From positions 1,984,001-2,048,000 of the forward strand of contig OY969793.1 of NCBI GenBank assembly GCA_963703145.1: DNA of 64,000 bases, read 5' to 3'. Below, piece by piece: positions 33,534-41,680 of the stretch (position 1 is the first letter of the stretch; each line of letters starts with the position of its first letter). The notes beneath the pieces are model-generated. The model saw only the letters and a program-made list of their open reading frames with translations. It was not told the DNA's origin and ran no database searches. The stretch comes from Bog-756 sp963703145. GTDB taxonomy: Bacteria; Actinomycetota; Acidimicrobiia; Acidimicrobiales; RAAP-2. The position numbers were made by a program, and so were the translations under genes.

Positions 33534-35186
33534 TCACGGGCTAGCCGGCGGGTGGTGGTCCGGGGCCTCGTCACGCTCGGCGCCAGGTTGCTCCTGCGGG
33601 ATGCGAGCGGTGAAGAAGAGGGAGGTCAGGGCGAGGATCGCCAGCACGGCGAGGGCGGCGTCCAATGCCTTGATTCGCGCCTTGCGGTTCTCCTGGACCA
33701 CCTGGTCAGTCGTCTGCTGGGTCGCGCCGGCATGAGCCATCTGCTGTCGTAGGGCTGTGTCAGAGATAAACGGCGCTCCGGCGGCCAACTCCACCGTGGC
33801 GTGGGACTTCACTTCCGGTGGGATACTCGGATTGCTCTGAATCCCCGCCGTGAGCGACATGGCCAGCACGGCGATCAACACGGAACCAGCGAGTGCCGTG
33901 CCCAATGAGGCGCCCAGGTTGGTGGCCGTGTTCTGGATTCCACCGACCTCGCCGCTCATCTCATCCGGGACCGCGGAGACGGTCACACTACCGAGCTGAG
34001 AGGCCAGTGATCCAATGCCTAGGCCGATCAGGACCAGTGGGAACAACACCACCCCGGCATTGGCATCGAGATCGATGCCACTCAACAGGGCCACGATCCC
34101 AGCCAGCATCAACAAGATGCCCACCCGGACCACCCGGCGCGGTGACGCCACCGGCCAGAGCTTGGGAATGCCCGCGGCCGCCACGAGCAGGGCTACCGAG
34201 AGCGGCATGATCCGAAGCCCAGTGGCGATGGCGGAGAGCTCCAGTACGACCGACAAGAACAGCGGAATGATGAAGAAGACACCCGATTGCAGGAGGAACT
34301 GGAAAAAGAACATGATCAGGCCGCCGTTCAGCTGTCGGTTGGCCAGGATCGACGGACGAAGGAGCGGCTCACGACCGACCCGGATCACGCGGTTCTCCCA
34401 GATGACGAACAGCCACACCACGAACAGGCCGGCGGCGATCAGCCAGAACGTCGGCGAGATGCCGAGGAGCGAGGGTGCCCCCGGCTTGGGGGCGACCCAT
34501 CCCCATTCGCTCGACCGGAGGACGCCGTACACGGCCATGCCCAATCCGAGGACGGACAGTACCGTCCCCACCAGGTCGATCCGCGCCGTCGACTCGGACG
34601 GTGAGTCGGCAACCCGGCGGGACAGCACCAGGATGATCATGACGACGACGACCTCGCCGTAGAAGACCCAACGCCATGAGCCGTAGGTCGAGGCAGCGCC
34701 CCCGATCAGCGGTCCTGCCGCTACGGCGATGGCGCCGGCTGCAGCAATGAGTCCGTAGGCCTTCGGGCGCTCACGCTCACCGAAGTTGCCGGCTACCAGC
34801 GCCACCACCGCCGGCATGATCAATGCTGCGCCCACCCCTTCTAGGACGGACCATCCGAGAATGAGCACCGTCAGGTTCGGCGCCAGACCGGTGACGAGCG
34901 ATCCGACACCGTAGATCACGCATCCGATGGAGAAGGCCCGCCTCCGGCCGATCAGTGAGCCAATCTTCCCTCCGGTGATCATCAACGTGGCCATGACCAA
35001 CGTATAGAGCGTGATGGCTGTTTGAATACCCGTGATCGTCGTGCCCAGGTCCTTGGCCACCGTGGCCATGGACACGTTCATGACCGAGCTGTCCAGGGTC
35101 ATCAGGAACTGCGCAGCTCCGAGCGTCAGCAGCACCCCTCCCGCCGCCGCACTGGCCTTGTCCGGTGAGGTTGTCGCCTCACTCAT
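33534..35186 (-). CDS. DHA2-family MFS drug/solute exporter (EmrB/QacA type)
   Basis: A 550-aa protein with about 14 transmembrane segments. MTLDSSVMNVSMATVAKDLG near TM1 is the DHA2 signature and GGKIGSLIGRRRAFSIGCV is the loop 2-3 motif. GPLIGGAASTYGSWRWVFYG is the antiporter motif C region. It exports hydrophobic compounds by proton antiport; the compound is unknown. A GGGAG box precedes the ATG at 35186. In-frame codons upstream are not MFS-like. No TetR or MarR regulator is adjacent. Confidence 0.9.
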   Translation of the reverse strand: MSEATTSPDKASAAAGGVLLTLGAAQFLMTLDSSVMNVSMATVAKDLGTTITGIQTAITLYTLVMATLMITGGKIGSLIGRRRAFSIGCVIYGVGSLVTGLAPNLTVLILGWSVLEGVGAALIMPAVVALVAGNFGERERPKAYGLIAAAGAIAVAAGPLIGGAASTYGSWRWVFYGEVVVVMIILVLSRRVADSPSESTARIDLVGTVLSVLGLGMAVYGVLRSSEWGWVAPKPGAPSLLGISPTFWLIAAGLFVVWLFVIWENRVIRVGREPLLRPSILANRQLNGGLIMFFFQFLLQSGVFFIIPLFLSVVLELSAIATGLRIMPLSVALLVAAAGIPKLWPVASPRRVVRVGILLMLAGIVALLSGIDLDANAGVVLFPLVLIGLGIGSLASQLGSVTVSAVPDEMSGEVGGIQNTATNLGASLGTALAGSVLIAVLAMSLTAGIQSNPSIPPEVKSHATVELAAGAPFISDTALRQQMAHAGATQQTTDQVVQENRKARIKALDAALAVLAILALTSLFFTARIPQEQPGAERDEAPDHHPPASP

Positions 35187-35733
35187 CGCATCTCCCTCAC
35201 TACCGGGCAACGGTGGCCGTATGGGCTCCGCTGGACTCGACGGGACCCCGAACAACGGGCAGGTTCGGAGCCAGTCGAGGGGTAAGACTACCCTCGGCGG
35301 CACCTTCATCAGTGATGGACCAGCACTCCGCCCCAACACCGAATCGATGTCGCTTCGGATGCAGCAGCGACAGCCTCGAGCGCCATGACACCCCATCCCA
35401 CCGATACCGGTCTGGAGGTCGGCCCATTGGCTCCGGGATCCGATGACTCCCCCGATCTAGTGGAAGGACTGTGGGACCCATTCAGTCGTCTGGTACGGCT
35501 CCCCGGCCGCATGCGCGCAGTCCGCAGGGCCCTCGTCCAAGGACCGACGGTGGCCGACGAGGACCTCAGAAGGCACTCATGGACTAACCACGGGAGCCGC
35601 CCACCGGTTGTGGTCGCCATGGACCCGTGGGGGTCGGCAGTGAAGCTTCCGTCGCAGGGCTGCCAGCTGGCGACTTTACCCTCGGGTCGCGACCACTCGT
35701 CCCGCCTTGCGGCGTGGTGCGAGACTGGAGGTA
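35187..35733. other. 547-bp divergent spacer
   Basis: The longest gap in the window. A plus-strand frame of 122 codons (35385-35753) runs through it but has no ribosome site, overlaps the next gene and looks like chance coding in GC-rich DNA. No repeat, RNA or clear promoter stands out. It should contain promoters for the exporter and the membrane protein on either side. Confidence 0.4.
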
Positions 35734-36552
35734 ATGGCACTCCTCTCGGCTGACTGGAACTGGGCGACGATCTCGTCCCTGGCCACCGCGGCCGGCACGT
35801 TGGTATTGGGGTTCGCCACGTTTGCGGCAGTGCGATCCTCCAATCGGTCGGCACGCATTGCCGAAGCCGCACTCCAGGAGCAGCGGCGCCCACTGCTGGC
35901 GCCCTCACGCTTGGAGGATCCCAAGCAAAAGATCATGTTCCTCGAAGAGATTTGGTTGAGTGCCTCAGGGGGCCGGGCCGCGGTCGAGCACATTGACGGC
36001 ATCGCGTATCTGGCCATCAGCCTGAGAAATGTCGGCAGCGGAATCGCCGTGTGCCAAGGGTGGGTGATCAGGCCCGGCGAGAGCTCATCACGGACGTTTC
36101 CGACCCACGCCCCACTGGAAGACTTCCGCCTTCAGTCTCGGGACCTGTACATCCCAGCGGGTGATATCGGCATGTGGCAGGGGGCGCTCCGCAACCCGGA
36201 CGATCCGGTTCGCGCCGACGTGATCGACGAGATCGAGAGCGGTCGGTCGATCACGGTGGAGGTCCTCTATTCCGACCAGGTGGGGCGCCAGCGGACGATT
36301 TCCCGCTTCGGTCTGGTCAATGCCGGAGATACATGGCTCGCCAGTCTGAACCGACACTGGTATCTCGATTGGGATGGCCCTCGCCCCGAGGAACTGGCAT
36401 TCTCGGCCTCGGAGGTCGTCCTCCGTGATCAGGAGGCAGCGATTCAGCGCCGAGCGGCAGAACACGGGGATGCCGGTGGGGACTCCGGGGAATCGGCCAG
36501 TGCCAATGGCATGCCCCCCGACCTCCAGCGAGTCGACCCAGGTGAACTCTGA
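35734..36552 (+). CDS. membrane-anchored protein, uncharacterised
   Basis: A 272-aa protein. The N-terminal segment WATISSLATAAGTLVLGFATFAAV is a likely transmembrane helix (about 10-33) followed by SNRSARIAEAALQEQRRPLL, a layout seen in small single-pass proteins with a soluble C-terminal domain. The remainder is a beta-rich cytosolic domain (LAISLRNVGSGIAVCQGW, DLYIPAGDIGMWQGAL, SITVEVLYSDQVGRQRTISR). I do not recognise a family. A GGAGG box lies 3 nt before the ATG. The next gene starts about 85 bp on, on the same strand. Confidence 0.7.
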   Translation: MALLSADWNWATISSLATAAGTLVLGFATFAAVRSSNRSARIAEAALQEQRRPLLAPSRLEDPKQKIMFLEEIWLSASGGRAAVEHIDGIAYLAISLRNVGSGIAVCQGWVIRPGESSSRTFPTHAPLEDFRLQSRDLYIPAGDIGMWQGALRNPDDPVRADVIDEIESGRSITVEVLYSDQVGRQRTISRFGLVNAGDTWLASLNRHWYLDWDGPRPEELAFSASEVVLRDQEAAIQRRAAEHGDAGGDSGESASANGMPPDLQRVDPGEL

Positions 36553-36637
36553 TGTCGCCACTCCAGCCTGACGGGAGATGGTGGGCCGCCTCGGTCTCCG
36601 TGGTCGACCCAACGTCGCGATGGGCCTCCAACCTCGG

Positions 36638-37678
36638 ATGAGCCCCCTTGAGGGCATGAGGCTGCCGTGCGAACTCCCTGTCGTTCAGGCGCCGATGGCC
36701 GGTGGCCCGTCTACTCCGGCCCTCACCGCCGCCGTCGTCGAGGCGGGTGGATTCGGATTCATCGCCGCCGGCTACTTGACGGCAACGGACCTCCAGCAAG
36801 CCATCGCTGCGACGCATGCACTCACGGGTGCTCCGTTCGGGGTGAACCTATTCGTGCCGGGAGAGCCAGGGGACACCGCCGAGGTGGCTGCCTATGGCTT
36901 GGCGCTTCGGGGCGAGGCGGACCGTCTCCACATCGCACTCGGAGAGCCACGGTGGGACGACGATGGGTATGACGCAAAGTTGCAGGTGATCGAATCGAGC
37001 GGGGTCCACACGGCCAGCTTCACCTTCGGCTGCCCGAGTGCAGCAACAGTCGAACGTCTCCACCGGGCAGGCATTCAGGTCGCCGTCACCGTCACCTCCC
37101 CGATCGAAGCGACACTCGCTGCCGGTGTCGGGGCTGATCTGCTGGCGGTGCAGGGCACGGAGGCGGGTGGCCACCAGGGGAGCTTCGCCAGCCTCTCCCC
37201 CAACCGCAGGCCACTGCTGTCGCTCATCAGCGAGATCCGATCGTCGACCGAGCTGCCTCTGATGGGCAGCGGAGGAATCATGACCGGACGCGATGCAGCG
37301 GCAGTGCTTGGTGCAGGAGCGGTGGCAGTCCAGGTGGGCACGGCCCTGCTCTGTACACCAGAGGCGGGGACGGCTGCTCCGTACCGGCAGGCGTTGTTGA
37401 CTAAGCGCTACCCCGAGACGATCGTGACACGCGCCTATAGCGGGCGATTCGGCCGTGGACTGGCCAATCGGTTTGCGCTGGACCATGACGGCCAGGCCCC
37501 CCAGGCGTACCCGGAGGTGCATCACCTCACTCGCCCCCTCCGCGCAGCCGCTACCAAGGCCGGCGACGCCAGTGTGCCCAATCTCTGGGCTGGCACGGGC
37601 TGGCGACACGTGCGCCCTGAACCCGCCGCAGCGATTATCCGGAGCCTCGCTGAAGGTCTCCGTCAGGCCGATCTCTGA
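36638..37678 (+). CDS. nitronate monooxygenase-family FMN protein (copy 1)
   Basis: About 346 aa. A TIM-barrel with PVVQAPMAGGPSTPALTAA at the N-terminus, VQGTEAGGHQGSFASL (the catalytic-His region of the family) and PLMGSGGIMTGRDAAAVLGA with the phosphate-binding GAVAVQVGTALL. Such FMN enzymes oxidise propionate-3-nitronate or act as enoyl-ACP reductases (FabK). The physiological substrate is unknown. The start is uncertain between 36638 and the Met six codons later. A second, clearly different family member lies at 44648. Confidence 0.83.
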   Translation: MSPLEGMRLPCELPVVQAPMAGGPSTPALTAAVVEAGGFGFIAAGYLTATDLQQAIAATHALTGAPFGVNLFVPGEPGDTAEVAAYGLALRGEADRLHIALGEPRWDDDGYDAKLQVIESSGVHTASFTFGCPSAATVERLHRAGIQVAVTVTSPIEATLAAGVGADLLAVQGTEAGGHQGSFASLSPNRRPLLSLISEIRSSTELPLMGSGGIMTGRDAAAVLGAGAVAVQVGTALLCTPEAGTAAPYRQALLTKRYPETIVTRAYSGRFGRGLANRFALDHDGQAPQAYPEVHHLTRPLRAAATKAGDASVPNLWAGTGWRHVRPEPAAAIIRSLAEGLRQADL

Positions 37679-37790
37679 CTCGCTGGGTCCTGGCGCAGAT
37701 GCCGAGCGGCGATGACGGCTCGGCGTCCATGACCAGCGGCGGTCTTGACGTTGTCCCGACCCTTGGTTCAAAGGCAGGAACTGGAGTCGA

Positions 37791-38291
37791 TCAGCCGACG
37801 ATCGTGCCGTACATGTCGTTGAGGGGATAGGAGAGCAACTCGAGCCGCTCACCATCGGGACCGGAACAGTAGGCGGAAGTACCGTTCACAATGTGGGTCG
37901 GGATGTCAGCCGCCTGGAGCTTGGCCACGAGCCGGTCCCACTGTTCGGGAGTGACTGAGATCGCAACATGGTGAAGGCCTCCGAGCACCTCCCGGTACTC
38001 GGCGAGATCGAGGCCGGGGAAGTCGAAGTAGGCGAGATAGTTCCCCTGGCCGACGTCGAAGAAGAAATGGGTAGAACCGCGGTAGTCCCGGTTCTCAAAC
38101 AGTTCGACGAGCGGGAATCCGAGGAGGTCCTGATAGAAGGTGATTGTCCGCTCCACGTCGCTTGAGAGGAGGGCGAAGTGGTGCAAGCCCCGAGCGGACG
38201 ACGCTGGGCGCTCGCCCTTGGGTCGAAGGTGTCGAGCTCTGAGGGCCTCCCACTCTTGGCTTCGATCGATGTCGCTCCCGTGCTCGGTCAT
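37791..38291 (-). CDS. VOC-family glyoxalase/dioxygenase-like protein
   Basis: A 166-aa protein with two beta-alpha-beta-beta-beta modules: ARGLHHFALLSSDVERTITF with the first metal His, GGLHHVAISVTPEQWDRLVA with the second, and a Glu in GERLELLSYP. Metal-dependent VOC enzymes include glyoxalase I, fosfomycin resistance proteins and extradiol dioxygenases. Which one this is cannot be told. The start MTEHGSD is preceded by GGGACGGAG. A stretch of residues upstream of the start is open but not domain-like. Confidence 0.82.
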   Translation of the reverse strand: MTEHGSDIDRSQEWEALRARHLRPKGERPASSARGLHHFALLSSDVERTITFYQDLLGFPLVELFENRDYRGSTHFFFDVGQGNYLAYFDFPGLDLAEYREVLGGLHHVAISVTPEQWDRLVAKLQAADIPTHIVNGTSAYCSGPDGERLELLSYPLNDMYGTIVG

Positions 38292-38556
38292 CGTCCGCTC
38301 CGTCCCTTCGGTTGCACCATGTCCGGGTGTGCATACTCGCCGCAAGTGCCAGGATGGGGGTTGCGCGTCCCGGACAGACCCATCGGCCATAGGTGTTCAC
38401 GCTAACAGTTGCTCTGCAGCACGCTACGGCGAAGCACCGTGACGACTGGCACCGGGCAATCGGGTCGAACGACCCGAGCAGGTTGCATCATCGGGATCGC
38501 ACCGGCGGCCTACCGGCGGCCCGCGGCGGGCACCGTGCCAAGCCAGGTGTGGGCCG

Positions 38557-39273
38557 CTAGTGACCGGCGATCTGGCCACCGTCGATGTGAAGAACCTCAC
38601 CGGTAATGAACGGCGACGACTCCAGGAAGAGGATGCCGTTGACAACATCGTGGACCTGACCCACGTGCCCAACCGGCGGGAGCTGCGTACCCAGTCCGGC
38701 ATAACTCGACGCCGGATGGACCGGCGTCTGGATGATGCCAAGTGAGACGGCATTCACCCGGATTCCGCGAGATGCATACTCGATGGCAAGGGATTTGGTG
38801 GCCGAGGCGAGGCCGCCTTTGGTCAGCGACGTCAAGACCGATGGTGTCGTCGAGTTGGCGTAGTCGGCGAGCGTACTGCTGACGTTGACAATGTGGCCGG
38901 CCCGCTGCTTTAACATTTCAATAATGGCACGCTGGGTCAGTACGAAGAATCCAGTGAGATTGACACCCACCACGGCTGCGTAGTCGCCGGTGGTGTAGTC
39001 GGTGAACGGCTTCGAGATGTACACCCCTGCATTGTTGATGAGGGTGTCGATGCGGCCGAAGCGGTCCAGGGCCCCGCTGACGATCCGGTCGCTGGTGGCG
39101 GCGTCAGAGATGTCCCCGTCAATGGTCAGCACAGCAGGGTCGCCATCGGCCTCGATGGTCCGGGAGGTGGCCACGACCGCCCAGCCCAGCCGTCGGTACT
39201 CAGCGACAATGCCAGCGCCGATGCCTTGAGAACCTCCGGTGATGATGGCGACCTTGCGCTCGTGATTGCTCAC
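38557..39273 (-). CDS. short-chain dehydrogenase/reductase lacking the catalytic tyrosine
   Basis: A 238-aa classical SDR with the cofactor motif TGGSQGIGAG (12-21), the NNAG motif (80-83), catalytic Ser133 (VNVSS) and Lys152. At the Tyr position of YxxxK the sequence reads TPSVLTSLTKGG, placing Thr148 there. Without Tyr the usual proton transfer is lost. A subfamily with this TKGG arrangement may exist, but I cannot verify it. It uses a GTG start. Oxidoreductase activity is doubtful; a binding or structural role is possible. Confidence 0.82.
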   Translation of the reverse strand: MSNHERKVAIITGGSQGIGAGIVAEYRRLGWAVVATSRTIEADGDPAVLTIDGDISDAATSDRIVSGALDRFGRIDTLINNAGVYISKPFTDYTTGDYAAVVGVNLTGFFVLTQRAIIEMLKQRAGHIVNVSSTLADYANSTTPSVLTSLTKGGLASATKSLAIEYASRGIRVNAVSLGIIQTPVHPASSYAGLGTQLPPVGHVGQVHDVVNGILFLESSPFITGEVLHIDGGQIAGH

Positions 39274-39408
39274 GATGATGAGACACGCACAATTGCGGCG
39301 CCCTCTTCGGCCGAGGAGGCGCTGTAGGAAGGGTAGGCCATGACCATCAGGTCGGTGGGACGCCCTGGGACCTGGAAGAGCCGAGTGAGGTATGTGAAGC
39401 GGGTTGAT

Positions 39409-40755
39409 TCATGATGGCTTCACCGAGGCCGGCTGGCGTGCTGCCGTGATCTCCTTGTGGAGCGCTTTCAGGGTGGCGACGTAAATCTCCGAGAATGTCG
39501 GGAAGGGTTGGATGGTGTCCCGAAGCACCTCGATCGGCACCGCTGCACGGATGGCCAGTGTGGCTTGCTGCATCCACTCTCCGGCTTCGGGCCCCAAGGC
39601 GTAGGCACCAGTCAACCGGTCGCCGTCACTCAGCAGGGTCATAAAGCCGTTCGACTGTGCATAGGCGTGGTTGTAGGTAGCGGTTTTCGCCACCTCGGAG
39701 AGGGGTGTGGTGGCGCTGAAAGTGGCCTCCGTGGCGCCCACCGATGCTGCCTGAGGGTCCGTGTACACAACATCTGGAGTGGCGTCGTAGCTCGCCGAAC
39801 GGGGATCGCCGAGGATGTTGGCGGCGGCGATCTCGCCTTGGTACTTCCCAACGTGGGTCAGCAACCGGACGCCGGTAACGTCACCGATGGCCCAGAGGCC
39901 ATCGCCAGCGGACAAATGGGCATCGACCGGGATGCCATGCCCGTCAGCGTGTACACCGACCGTGTCGAGTCCGATCCCGTCGATACGGGGGCGTCGACCC
40001 GTGGCAACGAGCAGATGGTCACCGTGTACCTCGCGTCCGTCTTCAAGCACCAGCACGTAGTCCTCACCGTCGCGCTGGGCCGCCGTTGCCAGCACGCCCA
40101 ACAGCAGTTCGACACCCTCGTCCTGAAGCGCCTCGCCCAAGGGCACGGGCTCGCGGGCGAGCACATGCCCAGCCCCCTCGACGATGACGACCTCACCGCC
40201 GAGACGGCGCACCGCCTGGGCCATCTCGGCACCGACCGGCCCACCCCCCAGAATCACCAGGCGTCGCGGCACGGCCTTCATCCCCGTCACCTCACGGTTG
40301 GTCCAGACACCATCCAGGTCGGCCAGGCCCGGAACGGGTGGCACAACCGGATCCGAGCCGGTCGCCACGACGATGTGCTTGGCAGTGTGGAGCACACCGT
40401 CTACCTCGACCACTCCGGACCCGGCCAGTCGACCCGTGCCACGAATCAGGTCGATACCCCTGTCTGCCAGCCAGTGCTCCTGGCCCTCATCCGAATAGTT
40501 CGAAACCATGAAATCTCGATAGGCCAGGGTCGCATCGACGTCGACGTGGGCACTGGCGGCAGCATTGCGTGCCTCCTGGGCTGCCTCACCGGGCCTCAGC
40601 AGGGTTTTGGAAGGGATACACGCCCAGTAGGAACACTCACCGCCCACCAGCTCGCGTTCGACGACAGCCACCCGTAGTCCACCGTCGGCCAATTCGCCTG
40701 CACAGTGCTCACCCGGTGAGCCGGCTCCCAACACGATGACGTCGTAGTCGCTCAC
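39409..40755 (-). CDS. pyridine nucleotide-disulfide oxidoreductase (dihydrolipoamide dehydrogenase-like)
   Basis: A 448-aa class-I flavoprotein: FAD motif VIVLGAGSPGEHCAGELA, redox disulfide CSYWAC (Cys41, Cys46), NAD motif RRLVILGGGPVGAEMAQAV and the C-terminal dimer interface. The usual His-x-x-x-x-Glu pair at the end reads PFPTFSE, so the His is replaced by Phe. This is seen in some mercuric-reductase and transhydrogenase-like relatives. The electron acceptor is therefore probably not lipoamide. The GTG start overlaps the 59-aa protein by 4 nt. Confidence 0.87.
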   Translation of the reverse strand: MSDYDVIVLGAGSPGEHCAGELADGGLRVAVVERELVGGECSYWACIPSKTLLRPGEAAQEARNAAASAHVDVDATLAYRDFMVSNYSDEGQEHWLADRGIDLIRGTGRLAGSGVVEVDGVLHTAKHIVVATGSDPVVPPVPGLADLDGVWTNREVTGMKAVPRRLVILGGGPVGAEMAQAVRRLGGEVVIVEGAGHVLAREPVPLGEALQDEGVELLLGVLATAAQRDGEDYVLVLEDGREVHGDHLLVATGRRPRIDGIGLDTVGVHADGHGIPVDAHLSAGDGLWAIGDVTGVRLLTHVGKYQGEIAAANILGDPRSASYDATPDVVYTDPQAASVGATEATFSATTPLSEVAKTATYNHAYAQSNGFMTLLSDGDRLTGAYALGPEAGEWMQQATLAIRAAVPIEVLRDTIQPFPTFSEIYVATLKALHKEITAARQPASVKPS

Positions 40756-40931
40756 GTCCCCGTCCCAGGTGTAGCCCGACCCCCGGACTGCTCGTCCACC
40801 ATGTAGTGCGCGTACCAGTCCGGCCAATCCGGGTCGGGATGCCCGATCTCTGCTTCATGGCGGCCATGAGCTTCCTCGGCCCGACGGAGGGCGGTGGCCA
40901 GATCGGCGGCGGAGCCGTAGGCGACTGGCAT
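40752..40931 (-). CDS. 59-aa conserved small acidic protein, translationally coupled
   Basis: The frame starts at ATG 40931 behind AGGAGG (9-nt spacing) and its TGA overlaps the GTG of the oxidoreductase by 4 nt (GTGA), so it is a genuine member of the operon. Its sequence, MPVAYGSAADLATALRRAEE then IGHPDPDWPDWYAHYMVDE, resembles short actinomycete proteins with a DWPxWYAxYM signature that I recall from VOC neighbourhoods. It is acidic, mostly helical by composition, and has no transmembrane segment or Cys. Function is unknown. A partner or regulator of the adjacent flavoprotein is an inference. Confidence 0.75.
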   Translation of the reverse strand: MPVAYGSAADLATALRRAEEAHGRHEAEIGHPDPDWPDWYAHYMVDEQSGGRATPGTGT

Positions 40932-40989
40932 CAGGTGTACCTCCTACTGACGAAATTGTCGGACGAGCGAGTCCCGGCTGGTTGTGTGG

Positions 40990-41433
40990 TCACCGCCCCG
41001 GTAGGCGAGTCGTCACCTCTTGAAGAAACCAGCCGTTGCCATCCGGATCGCTGAATGAGGCGAACGACCCATAGGTCTTGTGTTCCGGAGCCGGGCCCGG
41101 TGCGCGGGCCTCGGTGCCGGCGTGGTGGAACACACCGCCGGAATCGTGGAATACCTCGCTCACCTCGACACCACGACCGGTGAGTTCGGCGCGGGCCGCG
41201 TCGATATCCGACACGACGAGCTGCAGGCCCTCAGCCGAACCTGGTTGGGCCGCGGTCACGCCGCTGCCGAAGATGACCGAACAGGCCGAGCCCGGCGGCG
41301 TCAACTGCACGACTCGGAAGCCGCGCTCACCTGGGAAATCAGCGTCCAGGCGCCAGCCTAACGACTCATAGAAGTCCTTGGCCCGATCTACATCGGACAC
41401 CGGTACCACCACGACTTCGAGTTTCATATCCAC
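40990..41433 (-). CDS. VOC-family (bleomycin-resistance-like) protein
   Basis: A 147-aa VOC protein: MDMKLEVVVVPVSDVDRAK then DFYESLGWRLDADFPGERG, then GLQLVVSDIDAARAELTGRG, ending DPDGNGWFLQEV. The metal residues typical of glyoxalase are not all visible, and binding rather than catalysis (bleomycin-resistance type) is as likely. The GTG at 41433 fits GGAGGGGAG 7 nt upstream better than the ATG two codons on. The 59-aa protein follows after a 58-bp gap on the same strand, so the three genes probably form one operon. Confidence 0.83.
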   Translation of the reverse strand: MDMKLEVVVVPVSDVDRAKDFYESLGWRLDADFPGERGFRVVQLTPPGSACSVIFGSGVTAAQPGSAEGLQLVVSDIDAARAELTGRGVEVSEVFHDSGGVFHHAGTEARAPGPAPEHKTYGSFASFSDPDGNGWFLQEVTTRLPGR

Positions 41434-41680
41434 GACCGCACTCCCCTCCGTCGGGGCCGGTAGCCACAGCCCCACCTTTGGAGCCGCTCCGGAACACTTT
41501 CGCGCCACTGATCATCGAAGTCCAGGCCCCAACGCATCAACGGTTGGTGGCCGGTTGCAGCTGTCAGTGACTTCCTCGGATCGGCCGCTGGGTCTGTCAT
41601 CGAGCCTCCGACTGACCGCTGAGGGCACCCGGGCGGCCGATGGAGTGGCTGCGGTGCCCAGATCTCCGTGGTTGCCGCCA

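Noticed and set aside
35385..35753. 122-codon plus frame in the long spacer before the membrane protein gene
   Set aside because: No ribosome site, low-complexity composition, and it overlaps the start of a better-supported gene.
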